64,000 nt of DNA, from contig NZ_CP133148.1 in the NCBI RefSeq assembly GCF_036488675.1, positions 434,001-498,000 of the forward strand. The letters are read 5' to 3'. Below, piece by piece: positions 1 to 8,955 of this stretch; the first letter of the stretch is position 1; each line of letters starts with the position of its first letter. A model generated the notes under the pieces. That model saw only the letters and a list, made by a program, of their open reading frames with translations, was not told the DNA's origin and searched no databases. Source of the stretch: Sinorhizobium chiapasense. Lineage in GTDB: Bacteria > Pseudomonadota > Alphaproteobacteria > Rhizobiales > Rhizobiaceae. Position numbers and translations under genes: made by a program.

Positions 1-12
1 AGTGCAACACAA

Positions 13-44
13 GGACCGGACAGGTCGCCCGACCGATCCGGTCC
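13..44. terminator. Long hairpin downstream of the first gene
   Basis: GGACCGGA (13-20) pairs with TCCGGTCC (37-44), and an inner GGTCG (23-27) pairs with CGACC (30-34). It lies about 65 nt past the stop of the minus-strand gene ending at 109, so it may end that transcript. No clear U-tract follows on either strand, so termination is an inference. Confidence 0.4.
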
Positions 45-108
45 ACCATACGGAACCTCCAGCGTCGCCATTTTTTAACCGGCTCTAATTCCCGCCGTAA
101 CCGCTGTT

Positions 109-1200
109 TTAATCAGGCGGCGGATATTCGCCCGTGACGGAGATGTTTCCCGGGACCTTGTATGCGATCCGCAAATTGGCGGCGGCAGCCTGAAGCCAAG
201 CGACTGCAGCTTCCGTGGTCCATATCGTGCCATCCGGTGGCAGGCTCTCAAACAGGCCCACCATCATCAGGTTCACAGATGGGGGGTTCGCGCTGCCGTG
301 CCCCTGGTTCGAGCCTCCGTTCCCAGCACCAGCGGACGGGCCGGCCTGGCCTCGATTATAGGAGCCCGCATAAGTCGCGTCAGAGGAAGCCGAATAGGCT
401 CCGCCGGTAGACCCCGAAGAGGTCGCGTAGGACGCACTCGAAGATGTCCCGCCAGACGAACCAGAAGAGGACGAACTCGAGTAACTGGAGCGAGAGGAGA
501 TAGAGCCAGACCCAGACTCAGACCCTGATGTGTTGTAATAATATGTGTTCCCACTGCCGCTCCCGTTTCCACTCGAGGCGATCGCGGCACCGGTGGTTAC
601 TCCGACTGCATATCCGCCAAGGGCGTAGGCCGCGCGGCGATAGTAGCCACGGCCATAGCTATAATCTCCGCTGCCATAATCGCCGCTGACAAAATCGCCA
701 TAGTCGCCGCCACCATAGCTGCCGCGGCCATAGTATCCACGGCCAAAGTATCCGTTGCCGTTACCAGAGACTTTGACATCGCCGGAATTATTCACAGTCA
801 CATTGCCCGAGTCCTTGGCGGCGATATTGCCTGCGATATTGCCCCCGGAATTCGCGAAGGTGCGGTTCCCGTTGATGTTACCGCCCGAGTCCAGCGTGTT
901 GCGGATATTTCCGAAGTTATTCCCTCCGCGGCCAGGCCCTTCCGCCAATCGCCGCTTTGCGCCACCGACGTTTGGCGCATGGGTCGGGCGTTTCACCGGC
1001 AGACGGTTTCGTGCGCTCACCGGCGGGCGGGCTTGGCTGGCCAGCGGTGGACGCGGCATGCCGCCCATTTGCAGGCGCGGCGGTCCGCCCATCGGCAGGC
1101 GCGGCGGGCCGCCCGGCGGCGCAAATTGGCCGAAGGCAACGCCCGATCCTGCAACCGTCATTGCGAGAAGAGCAACGAAAGTCCGTTTCAGATGGTTCAT
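109..1200 (-). CDS. Secreted low-complexity Gly/Ser/Asn/Tyr-rich protein
   Basis: 363 residues, function not recognised. Residues 1-24 form a signal peptide (basic start, hydrophobic core, small residues before QFAPPGG). A Pro/Gly/Arg-rich stretch follows, then Asn/Gly repeats, a Tyr/Gly section, a short hydrophobic patch near the middle and a long Ser/Gly tract. Only the last 50 residues or so look globular. I chose ATG at 1200 because AGGAG lies 9 nt upstream and the ATG shares its A with the TGA of the upstream DUF2092 gene; a GTG at 1203 is also in frame. Coupling to that gene suggests a joint envelope or surface role, which is inference. Confidence 0.7.
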   Translation of the reverse strand: MNHLKRTFVALLAMTVAGSGVAFGQFAPPGGPPRLPMGGPPRLQMGGMPRPPLASQARPPVSARNRLPVKRPTHAPNVGGAKRRLAEGPGRGGNNFGNIRNTLDSGGNINGNRTFANSGGNIAGNIAAKDSGNVTVNNSGDVKVSGNGNGYFGRGYYGRGSYGGGDYGDFVSGDYGSGDYSYGRGYYRRAAYALGGYAVGVTTGAAIASSGNGSGSGNTYYYNTSGSESGSGSISSRSSYSSSSSSGSSGGTSSSASYATSSGSTGGAYSASSDATYAGSYNRGQAGPSAGAGNGGSNQGHGSANPPSVNLMMVGLFESLPPDGTIWTTEAAVAWLQAAAANLRIAYKVPGNISVTGEYPPPD

Positions 1201-1997
1201 CACTTGCTCCTCTTGGTTTCCGGCGCAACGGCCGGAGTCAACTTGATCTTTTTCGCCCCTGCAGGAGGTCGGAAGGCGAATTCGGAGTCGGACGGACGGG
1301 CTTGGGTGCTCCAGTTCGTGAATTCCGCAACAAGACTGGGTTGGCCCGGGAGCCGCCGGTAGGTAGCGATGAGGCGATGCGGTGTGGCCGCGCTATTCTT
1401 CTCGACCCATAATTCCAGATCGATGCCAGATTTCTGATGGAAAAACAGATGGCGGCACTCGACGCCGTCGATGTTGGCCGTCCCAACCTGCCAAGCGGCG
1501 ATAGCATCGCTAAGCAACGTTTTGTCCGGAGAGTCAGTAAGAAAGCCGCTGAGTGGAAAATCGACCTCGATCTTGTCCAGCACCGAATTGAGCGCGGACG
1601 GTATGTCACCCGATGCGGCAATCACGGCGTACTCCTTGCTGTCGGGTAGGAAGATTGAAGCCGCCTTGCCGTCGTAGAATAGATTGTGCTTGCCGTCATC
1701 GCCGGTGGACACGATCGCGATTCGGTTAGGACGGCGCATGACGATCTTCATCTCATGAAAGATGTGGAGCGGCTGTCCGGATTGGTCCAAGTAGACCCTG
1801 ATGGTTCTCGCCGTAATCGACTGGTTTTTCGCCAGGAGCGTCTTGCCCATCTGCGAGACGGCGGTGGCGACTTCATCGCTGATCGCCGGTTTGAACGGCG
1901 GAGCCGGTTCCTCTGCTCGCGCTATCGGCAACGCGGCGAATCCCACAACGACGCCGAACGCGGCGGCCTGAACGGCATTTCGCAAGACCGAAGTCAT
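1200..1997 (-). CDS. DUF2092 family periplasmic protein
   Basis: 265 residues from the ATG at 1997. This start gives a clean signal peptide (hydrophobic run ending ALPIARA, then EEPAPP), whereas the open frame extends about 63 residues further upstream with non-native composition. Residues after 35 resemble DUF2092: an exported single domain with alternating strands (HEMKIVMRRPNRIAIVS, NLFYDGKAASIF, DGVECRHLFFHQ) thought to adopt a LolA/LppX-like fold for hydrophobic ligands. The gene overlaps the next by one base, so the two are co-translated. A palindrome-rich region upstream (2207-2247) separates it from a divergent TetR gene, which probably controls it. The ligand is unknown. Confidence 0.7.
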   Translation of the reverse strand: MTSVLRNAVQAAAFGVVVGFAALPIARAEEPAPPFKPAISDEVATAVSQMGKTLLAKNQSITARTIRVYLDQSGQPLHIFHEMKIVMRRPNRIAIVSTGDDGKHNLFYDGKAASIFLPDSKEYAVIAASGDIPSALNSVLDKIEVDFPLSGFLTDSPDKTLLSDAIAAWQVGTANIDGVECRHLFFHQKSGIDLELWVEKNSAATPHRLIATYRRLPGQPSLVAEFTNWSTQARPSDSEFAFRPPAGAKKIKLTPAVAPETKRSK

Positions 1998-2206
1998 CAG
2001 CGCCGGCCACCGCGGCGACGAACCCGGCGAGACTGGTGCGCTGCGGGCTTCCGCCGCACGTGTCGTCGCGGCTGCGACAAGGATGCGCTCCCTTGTCGCA
2101 AGGCTGCGAGACTGGCGATGGCCATCCGAACCGCGTGGGGCTTTCCGAACCGCCCCCTTCGAACCATTGCAAACTTCCATGTTCAATTCCTCTTCACGAC
2201 TGCATT

Positions 2207-2247
2207 TGCACTATCGAGTGCAGATACGGTATACTGCACAGTGCAGT
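2207..2247. promoter_or_regulatory. Two inverted repeats between DUF2092 gene and TetR gene
   Basis: TGCACT-ATCG-AGTGCA at 2207-2222 and the perfect 15-bp palindrome ACTGCAC-A-GTGCAGT at 2233-2247 lie between two divergent genes. A -10-like TATACT overlaps the second. Position and symmetry fit operators for the adjacent TetR protein, repressing itself and the DUF2092 operon. Confidence 0.55.
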
Positions 2248-2480
2248 GCATCGCAAGAGGAATTCGCTATCAGCGGACCCGGCTCGCCCAGCCAGCGACC
2301 GCGCTACACCGGCCGCAGGGAGCAGAACGACCCTTACGGCCTCACTGTTGGTGGCCAGAAGCAGCGCGTCGGAGCCAAACGATCTTGCCGCTTGCAGATG
2401 ATCAAGCGCGGCAGATCCGGTTCAATCGTGCTGGAGACTTCCATGGTTCATCCGGTCCGAAGGGAACCGATTCCGACGAG

Positions 2481-3101
2481 GTGCGCGCTCGCATCCTGGA
2501 GGTGGCGGAGGAATACTTTCGCCGCATCGGCTACGGTAAGACGTCGGTGGCCGATATCGCCTCCGAACTCGGCATGAGCCGGGCGAACGTCTACCGTTTC
2601 TTTCCCTCCAGGAACGCGATCAAGGAGTCCATCTGCAGGCGGGTCTTGAACGGTATCGCTGAGGTCGCCTTTACGATCGCAAGCAGCAACGCGCCGCCCC
2701 TGGAGAAACTCGAGAAGCTCCTGACCGCCATTCACCGCCACTGCAAGATGACTCTCCTCAAGGAAAAGCGCCTGCACGACCTTTTAGTCGCCGCCATGCA
2801 GGAGAACTGGCCAGTCATCAACTCGCACATCGAGCAATTGGTGACGATCTTCGAGGCAATCATTCGCGAGGGCATCGGAATGGGCGCATGCAAGATCGAA
2901 GATCCCGCCGAAGCGGCGCGTGCCGTCAATACCGCGTTCATCCCGTTCCTCCATCCGATTTTGATCGAGCACTGCGTTCAACGCGGCGAAGACACTGAAG
3001 CGGCCCTGCGCGAGCAGATCCGCTTTATCCAAAAGGCTCTCGGCCAGTCGGACTATGCTCGCAGACCAGCCGGATGCGGACCTGGCCGCCTCACCATCTG
3101 A
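2481..3101 (+). CDS. TetR/AcrR family transcriptional regulator
   Basis: About 206 residues. The N-terminal helix-turn-helix reads TSVADIASELGMSRANVYRFF, typical of TetR repressors; the C-terminal part is a helical ligand domain. The open frame runs far upstream (to 1686), but that part is antisense to the DUF2092 gene and has shadow-like composition. No ATG lies close to the HTH in frame. GTG 2481 puts the first helix (RARILEVAEEYF) at the N-terminus as usual; TTG 2385 is an alternative, and neither has a strong ribosome site. The HTH core (ANVYRFFPS) is very like that of the TetR at 8956-9669, so both may belong to the same cargo. Confidence 0.75.
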   Translation: MRARILEVAEEYFRRIGYGKTSVADIASELGMSRANVYRFFPSRNAIKESICRRVLNGIAEVAFTIASSNAPPLEKLEKLLTAIHRHCKMTLLKEKRLHDLLVAAMQENWPVINSHIEQLVTIFEAIIREGIGMGACKIEDPAEAARAVNTAFIPFLHPILIEHCVQRGEDTEAALREQIRFIQKALGQSDYARRPAGCGPGRLTI

Positions 3102-3469
3102 CAGTCGGCTATGGGTCGACCTTTCCGGTTCGATCCGTCGGCGTCGGGTGGAGTGCGGAAATTCGTCGGGATGGTGCTGAGTGACGGCTGTGACCACAGT
3201 TGCGGTCGTTTTTGTCTGTGGTGCTCATAGCCTCGTGACCGGTAGCGGTCTCCGCCATGCCGATCGCTTCTGCATGGTGCGCACCATTCGGGCGGTTCCA
3301 ACGCCACACCTTCGGGGCGAATTGCTTCTGCATAGTTTTCTCCATTCATGTCTGGTGCTGTCTGGGCGCCGGACATGGTCGTCCGGGCGCTATGCGGCAT
3401 GGCAACCTGCCGGAAATCACTCCCGAGCAACTGCAAAGTTTGGCAGTCGAGGCGCTTCCGGAAGTCCGG
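3102..3469. other. Intergenic stretch between convergent genes
   Basis: Lies between the 3' ends of the TetR gene (plus strand) and the porin gene (minus strand). Short open frames exist on both strands, but none has a ribosome site plus protein-like composition. I see no convincing terminator, repeat or RNA. Confidence 0.5.
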
Positions 3470-4534
3470 TCAAAACGAATACCCCACCTTGACGGCGGCG
3501 CTGACTACATCATTGTCCGTGAAGTCTCCGAATGAACCCGACGCGTCACCGAACTGGTAATACGAGACAGCGGTCGTCACTTTCACTTTGTCTTTCGTGT
3601 AGATCGCACCGAGCGTTGCCCCCCATAGACCGTCTGTTGCGTCGATTGGCGCGTCAGCCGATATGTCGGTTTCTGGCTCGTAGGTCAGAGCCGTGAATCC
3701 CGCCCAATTCTCGTTGAACACCTGCACTGCGCCGAGCCTGTAGGTTGTCGTATCGTTGAAGTGGGTCAGCGAGCCTAGAGGATAACCCGGCGGACTGATT
3801 GTGGTTTCGCTCCATTCGGCCCAGCGAACCGTCGCGAATAGCAGCGTCGAAGGACTGATCGGGGCCTGAAGATCGATGTTGACCGATTGGGGGGTCTCGA
3901 CGCTTGTCGTCCCGACGTAAGCACCGGAAGTGTCGAGATCGTAGTCGATTGCCGAATTATAGGTGACTGCGACCCGAACATGGGCCTCCGGGATTTCAAA
4001 GGCACCCCCGACCACGTAGCCCGCCGCCCATGTGTCCTCAAATTCGACGTTGGCGAAGCCGGCTGGCACGCCGCCTGCAAAGACTGAGATATCGGTATTG
4101 CCGCCGAGACGCTGAAGCCTTGGGCCGCCGAAAATGCTGAAACGATCCGTCAGCTTGTAGCGCAGCAAGCCTGTGACGGCGAATGACTCGACTTCTCCCG
4201 TCAGCCCGGACAGCGGTCCGCTATTGTACTCGAGCGTGCGCCCGTAGGGATTATCTACAATGACCGCTCCCGAGAATTGCTCGTTGATATCAGCCTTGAA
4301 GGCGCCAGTGTAAAATGGAAGCGTGGGCGCCGTGTCGCCCGAAGCAAACGGGGGACCGACGGCAGTGATCTGTCCCTCCACGCTCGGACTGGCAAAACCT
4401 AGCCCGAACTCGATGTAGCGTCCTGGCTCGAAAAGGACGTCATTCGGCTGCCCCAGAACATCGAATCCTCCTGCGACCGCAGGTGTCACGAAAAGATAGC
4501 TGAAAAGTCCGGTCACCAACCTAATAGTTTTCAT
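3470..4534 (-). CDS. FadL/OmpP1-like outer membrane transport protein
   Basis: 354 residues from the ATG at 4534, which has GGAGGGAG about 6-8 nt upstream. A signal peptide ends near VTPAVAG. The rest shows alternating amphipathic strands with aromatic girdles and ends in the typical outer-membrane C-terminal phenylalanine (VGYSF). Composition and the N-terminal FDVLGQPNDVLFEPGRYIEFGLGFASP fit OmpP1/FadL/TodX-type porins, which bring hydrophobic substrates (fatty acids, aromatics) across the outer membrane. It is the last gene in the leftward catabolic run, 200 nt beyond the FAH-family gene, so uptake of that pathway's substrate is the natural inference. It may have its own promoter in that gap. 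Confidence 0.65.
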   Translation of the reverse strand: MKTIRLVTGLFSYLFVTPAVAGGFDVLGQPNDVLFEPGRYIEFGLGFASPSVEGQITAVGPPFASGDTAPTLPFYTGAFKADINEQFSGAVIVDNPYGRTLEYNSGPLSGLTGEVESFAVTGLLRYKLTDRFSIFGGPRLQRLGGNTDISVFAGGVPAGFANVEFEDTWAAGYVVGGAFEIPEAHVRVAVTYNSAIDYDLDTSGAYVGTTSVETPQSVNIDLQAPISPSTLLFATVRWAEWSETTISPPGYPLGSLTHFNDTTTYRLGAVQVFNENWAGFTALTYEPETDISADAPIDATDGLWGATLGAIYTKDKVKVTTAVSYYQFGDASGSFGDFTDNDVVSAAVKVGYSF

Positions 4535-4734
4535 GCGGGTCTCCCTCCTCCGAGACAACTCGCTTTCTGTAAAGCCCAAGGAAATGGACAGTTCTCACCT
4601 GCTGCGGACCCCGCGCATTGCCTCCAAGGCGCCGGCTAATGGGCTAGATCAGGAGGCGAACCTCGACTCCTTCAATCTCCGGAGATCAGGCTGATGCGGG
4701 CAGGGATGGCGTGCGCGTCCTGGTCCCGCCGACA

Positions 4735-5691
4735 TCACGCGTCAACGATTTCGAGCAACTGCCTGCCAAAATCGACGGCGCTGTCGTCGGTACGCATTTC
4801 GGCGCGCATAATGTCGCCAGGCGCGAGGTAGCGTGTGTGCGCGGTTGCTTCCTGGACAATCGCATCCTTCCGCTCGGAATCCTTGAAGAGCTTAGTCGTC
4901 ACGATCTGGGCCAGAGCGGCATTCGCTTGCAGGATCACGCCGCCCGGCGTCCCGGTCAGGACGAGATCACCCGCCCACAGGTCCATCAGGGACGCAATGT
5001 CGTTGAGGCAGGTTTCCGGGCGAAAGAGGAGGTCGCGGGTGTGGGCCGACTGTCGAAGTTCGTCGTTCAGCCAGAGGCGGATCTCAATCCTGTCGAGCAG
5101 ATCCGCTACCTCTTCCGGTTCCGGAATGACCAGCCAGGGTCCGCAGGGGCAGAACGTACGGGCGCTCTTGCCACGGAACCACTGCAAGAAGGCTTCGCCG
5201 AACATGATGTCGCGGGCGGAAACGTCGTTGCACAACACTAGGCCGCCGATGAAATCGCCGAGGGTCTCTCGGGTGACGCGATCGCCCGCATTCAAAGGTC
5301 GCTTCAGGACAAGCCCGAGTTCCACTTCATAGTCGAGCATCTGACACCCGGCGGGTCGGATCACCGGGTCGAATGCTCCGGATAGCGATGAGGCGGCCTT
5401 CATGAAGAACAGGTTCTTCTGACGTGGCGCATGCCCCGATTGATCGGCGTGATCCGCGTAGTTCAGACCCTGGCAGACGATCTGCGCCGGCGCTGTGACG
5501 GGGCTCAGAATGTTTGCTGAGCTGATCGCGAACCGCTCAGCGCCTGCCCTCGCTTTGAGTTCTGCAGGAGTAAGGCGCAGGATGTCGGCGGTTGAGACGA
5601 AGGTGCCCCCGAGCGGCGCAATCTCGTCTCCGTCCAAAATCCCCCATAACGGTTCGCCGCCGATCGTAAATCGGGCCACTCTCACTACCAT
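4735..5691 (-). CDS. Fumarylacetoacetate hydrolase (FAH) family protein
   Basis: 318 residues. The start at 5691 has AAAGGA just upstream; the longer frame would overlap the preceding VOC gene. The N-terminal domain is followed by a FAH fold with the metal-binding acidic set visible in DYEVELGLVLKR and an LVLCNDVSARD segment, then a typical LVLTGTPGGV near the C-terminus. Family members hydrolyse or hydrate ring-cleavage products (acylpyruvases, 2-oxo-hept-3-ene-dioate hydratases) or decarboxylate/isomerise them. Its place after two VOC genes in a catabolic operon suggests processing of a ring-cleavage product; the substrate cannot be assigned. Confidence 0.8.
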   Translation of the reverse strand: MVVRVARFTIGGEPLWGILDGDEIAPLGGTFVSTADILRLTPAELKARAGAERFAISSANILSPVTAPAQIVCQGLNYADHADQSGHAPRQKNLFFMKAASSLSGAFDPVIRPAGCQMLDYEVELGLVLKRPLNAGDRVTRETLGDFIGGLVLCNDVSARDIMFGEAFLQWFRGKSARTFCPCGPWLVIPEPEEVADLLDRIEIRLWLNDELRQSAHTRDLLFRPETCLNDIASLMDLWAGDLVLTGTPGGVILQANAALAQIVTTKLFKDSERKDAIVQEATAHTRYLAPGDIMRAEMRTDDSAVDFGRQLLEIVDA

Positions 5692-5774
5692 TTCATTTCC
5701 TTTCTTTGGAAGGGCCGCATCGAAAGCGGCTCGAATCTCCGCCCAGCGCGCCTTTTGAAGGTCGGAGCAAGGCG

Positions 5775-6452
5775 TCAAGCGCGGTCCTTGCCCTTGAGGT
5801 CCCCGTATCGCGCGCGATAGTTCTCGATTGTGTCCATCGCGCCGCAAAACTCGACATTGTGCCAGTCGGGGTCGTAGAGATAGCAGGCGACGTTGCCACC
5901 GGTTTCGCCATCGCCCAAAGGCGGTTCGCTGTTGTGGCGGACTGGACCGTAGTTCAACTGGAAGCCGTCGGCCTGCTGTTGCTTGGCAAAGGCCAGGACA
6001 TCCTCCAGCCGGTTTCCTTTCACCTCGAGTGCGAAGTGGAAGAAGCTCATGCCCGAAGGCACCGTGATCCTACCGGAGGGGTCGTATTCCTCGATGAGCA
6101 CGAGGCAATCCTCGTGGTCGGTGGCACTCATGTAGCAGCAGCGAATGCGCCACCCTTCCTTGGAGGGATGCGGTTCGGGCTCGCAGGTGCGGCTGTGGAT
6201 CATGCCGGCAACTTTCTCGTACCAGGCCCGGCTTCGCGCGATGTCGCGCACATAAATCGAGAGCTGCCCAATGTGGGAAACGAGCGAAGGCCTGAAGACG
6301 CCGTAGTCTTCCGTCTTGTTGGAGAAACGCCGCTTGGTCAGTGTCGGCCACAGCAGCACCATCTCGCGAAACCATTTCCGCTTCAGGAGGCCGGCGAAGC
6401 GTAGTTTGAATGGCGGCAGGACGTTCGGGGGAACGAAAACGGTGTTGCTCAT
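5775..6452 (-). CDS. VOC-fold protein, possible extradiol dioxygenase
   Basis: 225 residues. The N-terminal 55 residues are poorly conserved and basic; the VOC domain follows. Candidate metal ligands are the His in VSHIGQLSIYVRD, the His in FFHFALEVKG and the Glu in DWHNVEFCG, in the order expected for catechol 2,3-dioxygenase-like or glyoxalase-like enzymes. Its ATG overlaps the stop of the next VOC gene upstream by 4 nt (ATGA), so the two are translationally coupled and may form a heteromer. An aromatic ring-cleavage role is inferred from the operon; other VOC activities (isomerase, thiol-dependent) are possible. Confidence 0.72.
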   Translation of the reverse strand: MSNTVFVPPNVLPPFKLRFAGLLKRKWFREMVLLWPTLTKRRFSNKTEDYGVFRPSLVSHIGQLSIYVRDIARSRAWYEKVAGMIHSRTCEPEPHPSKEGWRIRCCYMSATDHEDCLVLIEEYDPSGRITVPSGMSFFHFALEVKGNRLEDVLAFAKQQQADGFQLNYGPVRHNSEPPLGDGETGGNVACYLYDPDWHNVEFCGAMDTIENYRARYGDLKGKDRA

Positions 6453-6883
6453 CTGCTGGGCTCCTCAATAATCTCAATCCAGTGCTTGTCTGGGTCCTGG
6501 ACGCAAAAAGCACGCGAGACAGGGCGCGCAGAGGCAAGCATGCGCCCTTCGCGGATCGACAGGTCCATCTCTCCTGCGCGGCGCCTGACATCGTCGAATG
6601 CCTCTGCGTCCCTTACCGCTAACGCGAAGTGCAGCATGGAATTGTTGTCCATCTTCAGCTTGTGATGCTTCACCAGACAGATGTCGTGATGGTGGAAGCC
6701 GAAGGAGAAGAAGTGCATTTCCTGCTGCGACAGGCGCATTGCTGCGCTGCTGTCCGGGTGGTTGAGAGCGGAGAACTGCAGATCGAAAAGCTTGATATAG
6801 AAAGCCTTCGAGCGCTCCAGGTCGGTCACGTAGAAGACATGGTGCTGAAGGTTGGTCACTGGGATCCGAGTTGGAGCATTCAT
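6449..6883 (-). CDS. VOC-fold protein, small subunit-like
   Basis: 144 residues from the ATG at 6883, preceded by AGGAAA. Single VOC module: LQHHVFYVTDLERSKAFY at the start, then SMLHFALAVRD and DPDKHWIEIIEE, giving two His and a Glu as putative metal ligands. The middle contains an unusual His-rich run (FHHHDICLVKHH). Coupled by a 4-nt overlap to the second VOC gene, 102 nt downstream of the acyl-CoA synthetase gene. Probably acts on an intermediate of the same pathway; exact reaction unknown. Confidence 0.72.
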   Translation of the reverse strand: MNAPTRIPVTNLQHHVFYVTDLERSKAFYIKLFDLQFSALNHPDSSAAMRLSQQEMHFFSFGFHHHDICLVKHHKLKMDNNSMLHFALAVRDAEAFDDVRRRAGEMDLSIREGRMLASARPVSRAFCVQDPDKHWIEIIEEPSR

Positions 6884-6985
6884 GATTGGTTTCCTGACTG
6901 GTAGTTTGCCCAAGGGAGTGCCGGCGCCCGCTCTCCGAACGGGCAAGATTGATCGCCATGATTGGCGTCCTTTTCTCGCGAATTT

Positions 6986-8896
6986 TCAGAGGAACTGCGT
7001 CTTAAAGGTGTAGCGACCCATTTTTTCGCGCAGCGGCCCTGGATCGCCCTCAGTTGCAATTCTTGCCAGCAGCCCAAGCCGGGCGTCTTGAACGACCGAG
7101 AGCGATTCGAGCTTCACGCCGGCCGATGCCGCCTCCTGGCGTACGACGTCCTCGATCTCCAGCATCGACAATGCTGGTTTGAAGATCTTGCCGACGGATG
7201 TGATGGGCAGCGCGGCCAGAATCCGGACTGATCTGGGATGTGCGGCGCGCTCTGGAATTCGGCCGACAGCATGAGCAAGCAGGTCCGCCTCCGATGCCGT
7301 CGTCCCCGGCTTCAACTGAATGTAGAGGACGGGCAGTTCTCCGGCGCGTTCATCGGGTCGCCCAACCGCTGCGGCGAGTTGCACCGCCGGGTGATCCTGC
7401 ACAGCATTTTCGATCAGCTTGGGATCGATGTTGTGGCCGGCCCGGATGATGAGTTCCTTCTTGCGGCCTGTCAGCCAGAAATAGCCGTCCGCATCCTGGC
7501 GGGCGAGATCGCCGGTGTTCATCCAGCGCTCGCCGTCGATCTCGAGCCAGAGACCGTTGTTGTGTTCCGCATTGATATAGCCGGCGAAGACGTTGGGCCC
7601 GTGGATCGCGAGCACGCCGACCTCTTCCGCCCCGGCGAATCCGGTGAAGCCGCCGGAATCATCGAGTCTGACCACTGCCATTTTCTGGTAGGGGAGGCGC
7701 AGGCCGATCGAGCCGATGCGTCGCTCGCCTTGGGGAGGATTGATACTGGAAACACAGGCGCCTTCCGTCAGGCCGTAGGCCTCCAGAATGCGTATTCCCG
7801 TCGCGTTTTCGAAATTGCGGAACAGTTCCACGGGCATCGGCGCGGCGCCGCAGAAACCATAGCGAACGCTCGAAATGTCGCAGCCGCCGACCGGCACCTG
7901 CAGCAGTGCGGAATATACAGTCGGAACGCCCGAGAAGGCCACGACGCGATAATGTTCGACGATGTCCCAGAAGGACGGAATAATTCCCTCTGCGCGATAG
8001 CCCTGGGGCGTGCCCATGACGACATGTGCGCCTTGCGCCCAGGGGATGAGGCCCGTCACCAGTTGCCCATTGACGTGGAAGAGCGGCAGCCCGCAGAAGA
8101 TCGTCTTGCCCGGTGCGAAGGCGTCGCCAATGAAGGCTCGGCTTGACCAGGCGTCGAACACTTCCGAGAAGTGGGTGCGCGCGGCGATCTTGGGCAGGCC
8201 GGTGGTGCCGCCTGTGCACAGATAGGAGGAAATGTCTTCGGCCTTGGGAGTCTCGAAGGTCAACCGGTCCCCAGGTTCTGCGGCCATCTCCTGGCGCAGG
8301 CTGAGAACAGGAACGGTGACCCCGTCGAGGACCTGGGGCACGTCGGTAGCGGTGTTACCGAGATACGGGGCGAGACTGACGGTCAGAACCCCTCGCAGGT
8401 TCGGCACATTCGCCGCGGCCCCGATCGCCTTCTGCCAGATGTCGGTTCCCGGAGATGGGGCCAGGGTGACGAGCCATTTTGCCTTCCCGGTGACGAGAAG
8501 CTCGGAGATCTGTTCCGCTTCAAGAAGTGGATTGATCGCAAAGGCGATGCCCGCCGCCTCGCCGCCCCAGATCACGAAATGCGTTTCGGGCAGATTGGGC
8601 AGCACGAAGGCGACGACGTCGTTGCGACCAATTCCCAACCGCCGGAGGACATTGGCTGTCCTCGTGATGTCAGCGAGGAGCTCTGCATGCGTCCAGACGA
8701 AGGGATCACGGAAATCGCCTACGCGCAGAAAAAAGGAGAGGGCAGGTTGATCCGGCGCGACAGCGGCGCCGCGCTCAAGCATCTCGTAGGTGCTTGCCGG
8801 GAGGTTACGCTCCGACAGCGGCGTTTGCTCGAATGCCTCGATATCGCGCAGAGTGACAACGGGGTGCCCGAAGTCGTCAGGGGGTGTTGCGAGCAT
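6986..8896 (-). CDS. Acyl-CoA synthetase (AMP-forming)
   Basis: 636 residues, ANL superfamily. Motifs: the P-loop-like CTGGTTGLPK, YGLTEG (A5), MNTGDLARQDADGYFWLTGRKKELIIRAG (A7-A8 region) and the catalytic lysine in SVGKIFK near the C-terminus. It activates a carboxylic acid to its acyl-adenylate and then to the CoA thioester. About 60 C-terminal residues follow the catalytic lysine. It lies inside the molybdoenzyme operon, so the substrate is probably an aromatic or ring-derived acid. Whether it acts before or after ring attack cannot be decided from sequence. Fatty-acid specificity is an alternative. Confidence 0.85.
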   Translation of the reverse strand: MLATPPDDFGHPVVTLRDIEAFEQTPLSERNLPASTYEMLERGAAVAPDQPALSFFLRVGDFRDPFVWTHAELLADITRTANVLRRLGIGRNDVVAFVLPNLPETHFVIWGGEAAGIAFAINPLLEAEQISELLVTGKAKWLVTLAPSPGTDIWQKAIGAAANVPNLRGVLTVSLAPYLGNTATDVPQVLDGVTVPVLSLRQEMAAEPGDRLTFETPKAEDISSYLCTGGTTGLPKIAARTHFSEVFDAWSSRAFIGDAFAPGKTIFCGLPLFHVNGQLVTGLIPWAQGAHVVMGTPQGYRAEGIIPSFWDIVEHYRVVAFSGVPTVYSALLQVPVGGCDISSVRYGFCGAAPMPVELFRNFENATGIRILEAYGLTEGACVSSINPPQGERRIGSIGLRLPYQKMAVVRLDDSGGFTGFAGAEEVGVLAIHGPNVFAGYINAEHNNGLWLEIDGERWMNTGDLARQDADGYFWLTGRKKELIIRAGHNIDPKLIENAVQDHPAVQLAAAVGRPDERAGELPVLYIQLKPGTTASEADLLAHAVGRIPERAAHPRSVRILAALPITSVGKIFKPALSMLEIEDVVRQEAASAGVKLESLSVVQDARLGLLARIATEGDPGPLREKMGRYTFKTQFL

Positions 8897-8955
8897 GAAT
8901 GTCCTCCTCCCAATCGATCCGCGCTGCCTGACTTGGGTAGCGGCGGCAATTCCAA

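Noticed and set aside
1686..2480. Long N-terminal extension of the TetR frame
   Set aside because: Overlaps the DUF2092 gene in antisense and has non-native, Arg-rich composition.
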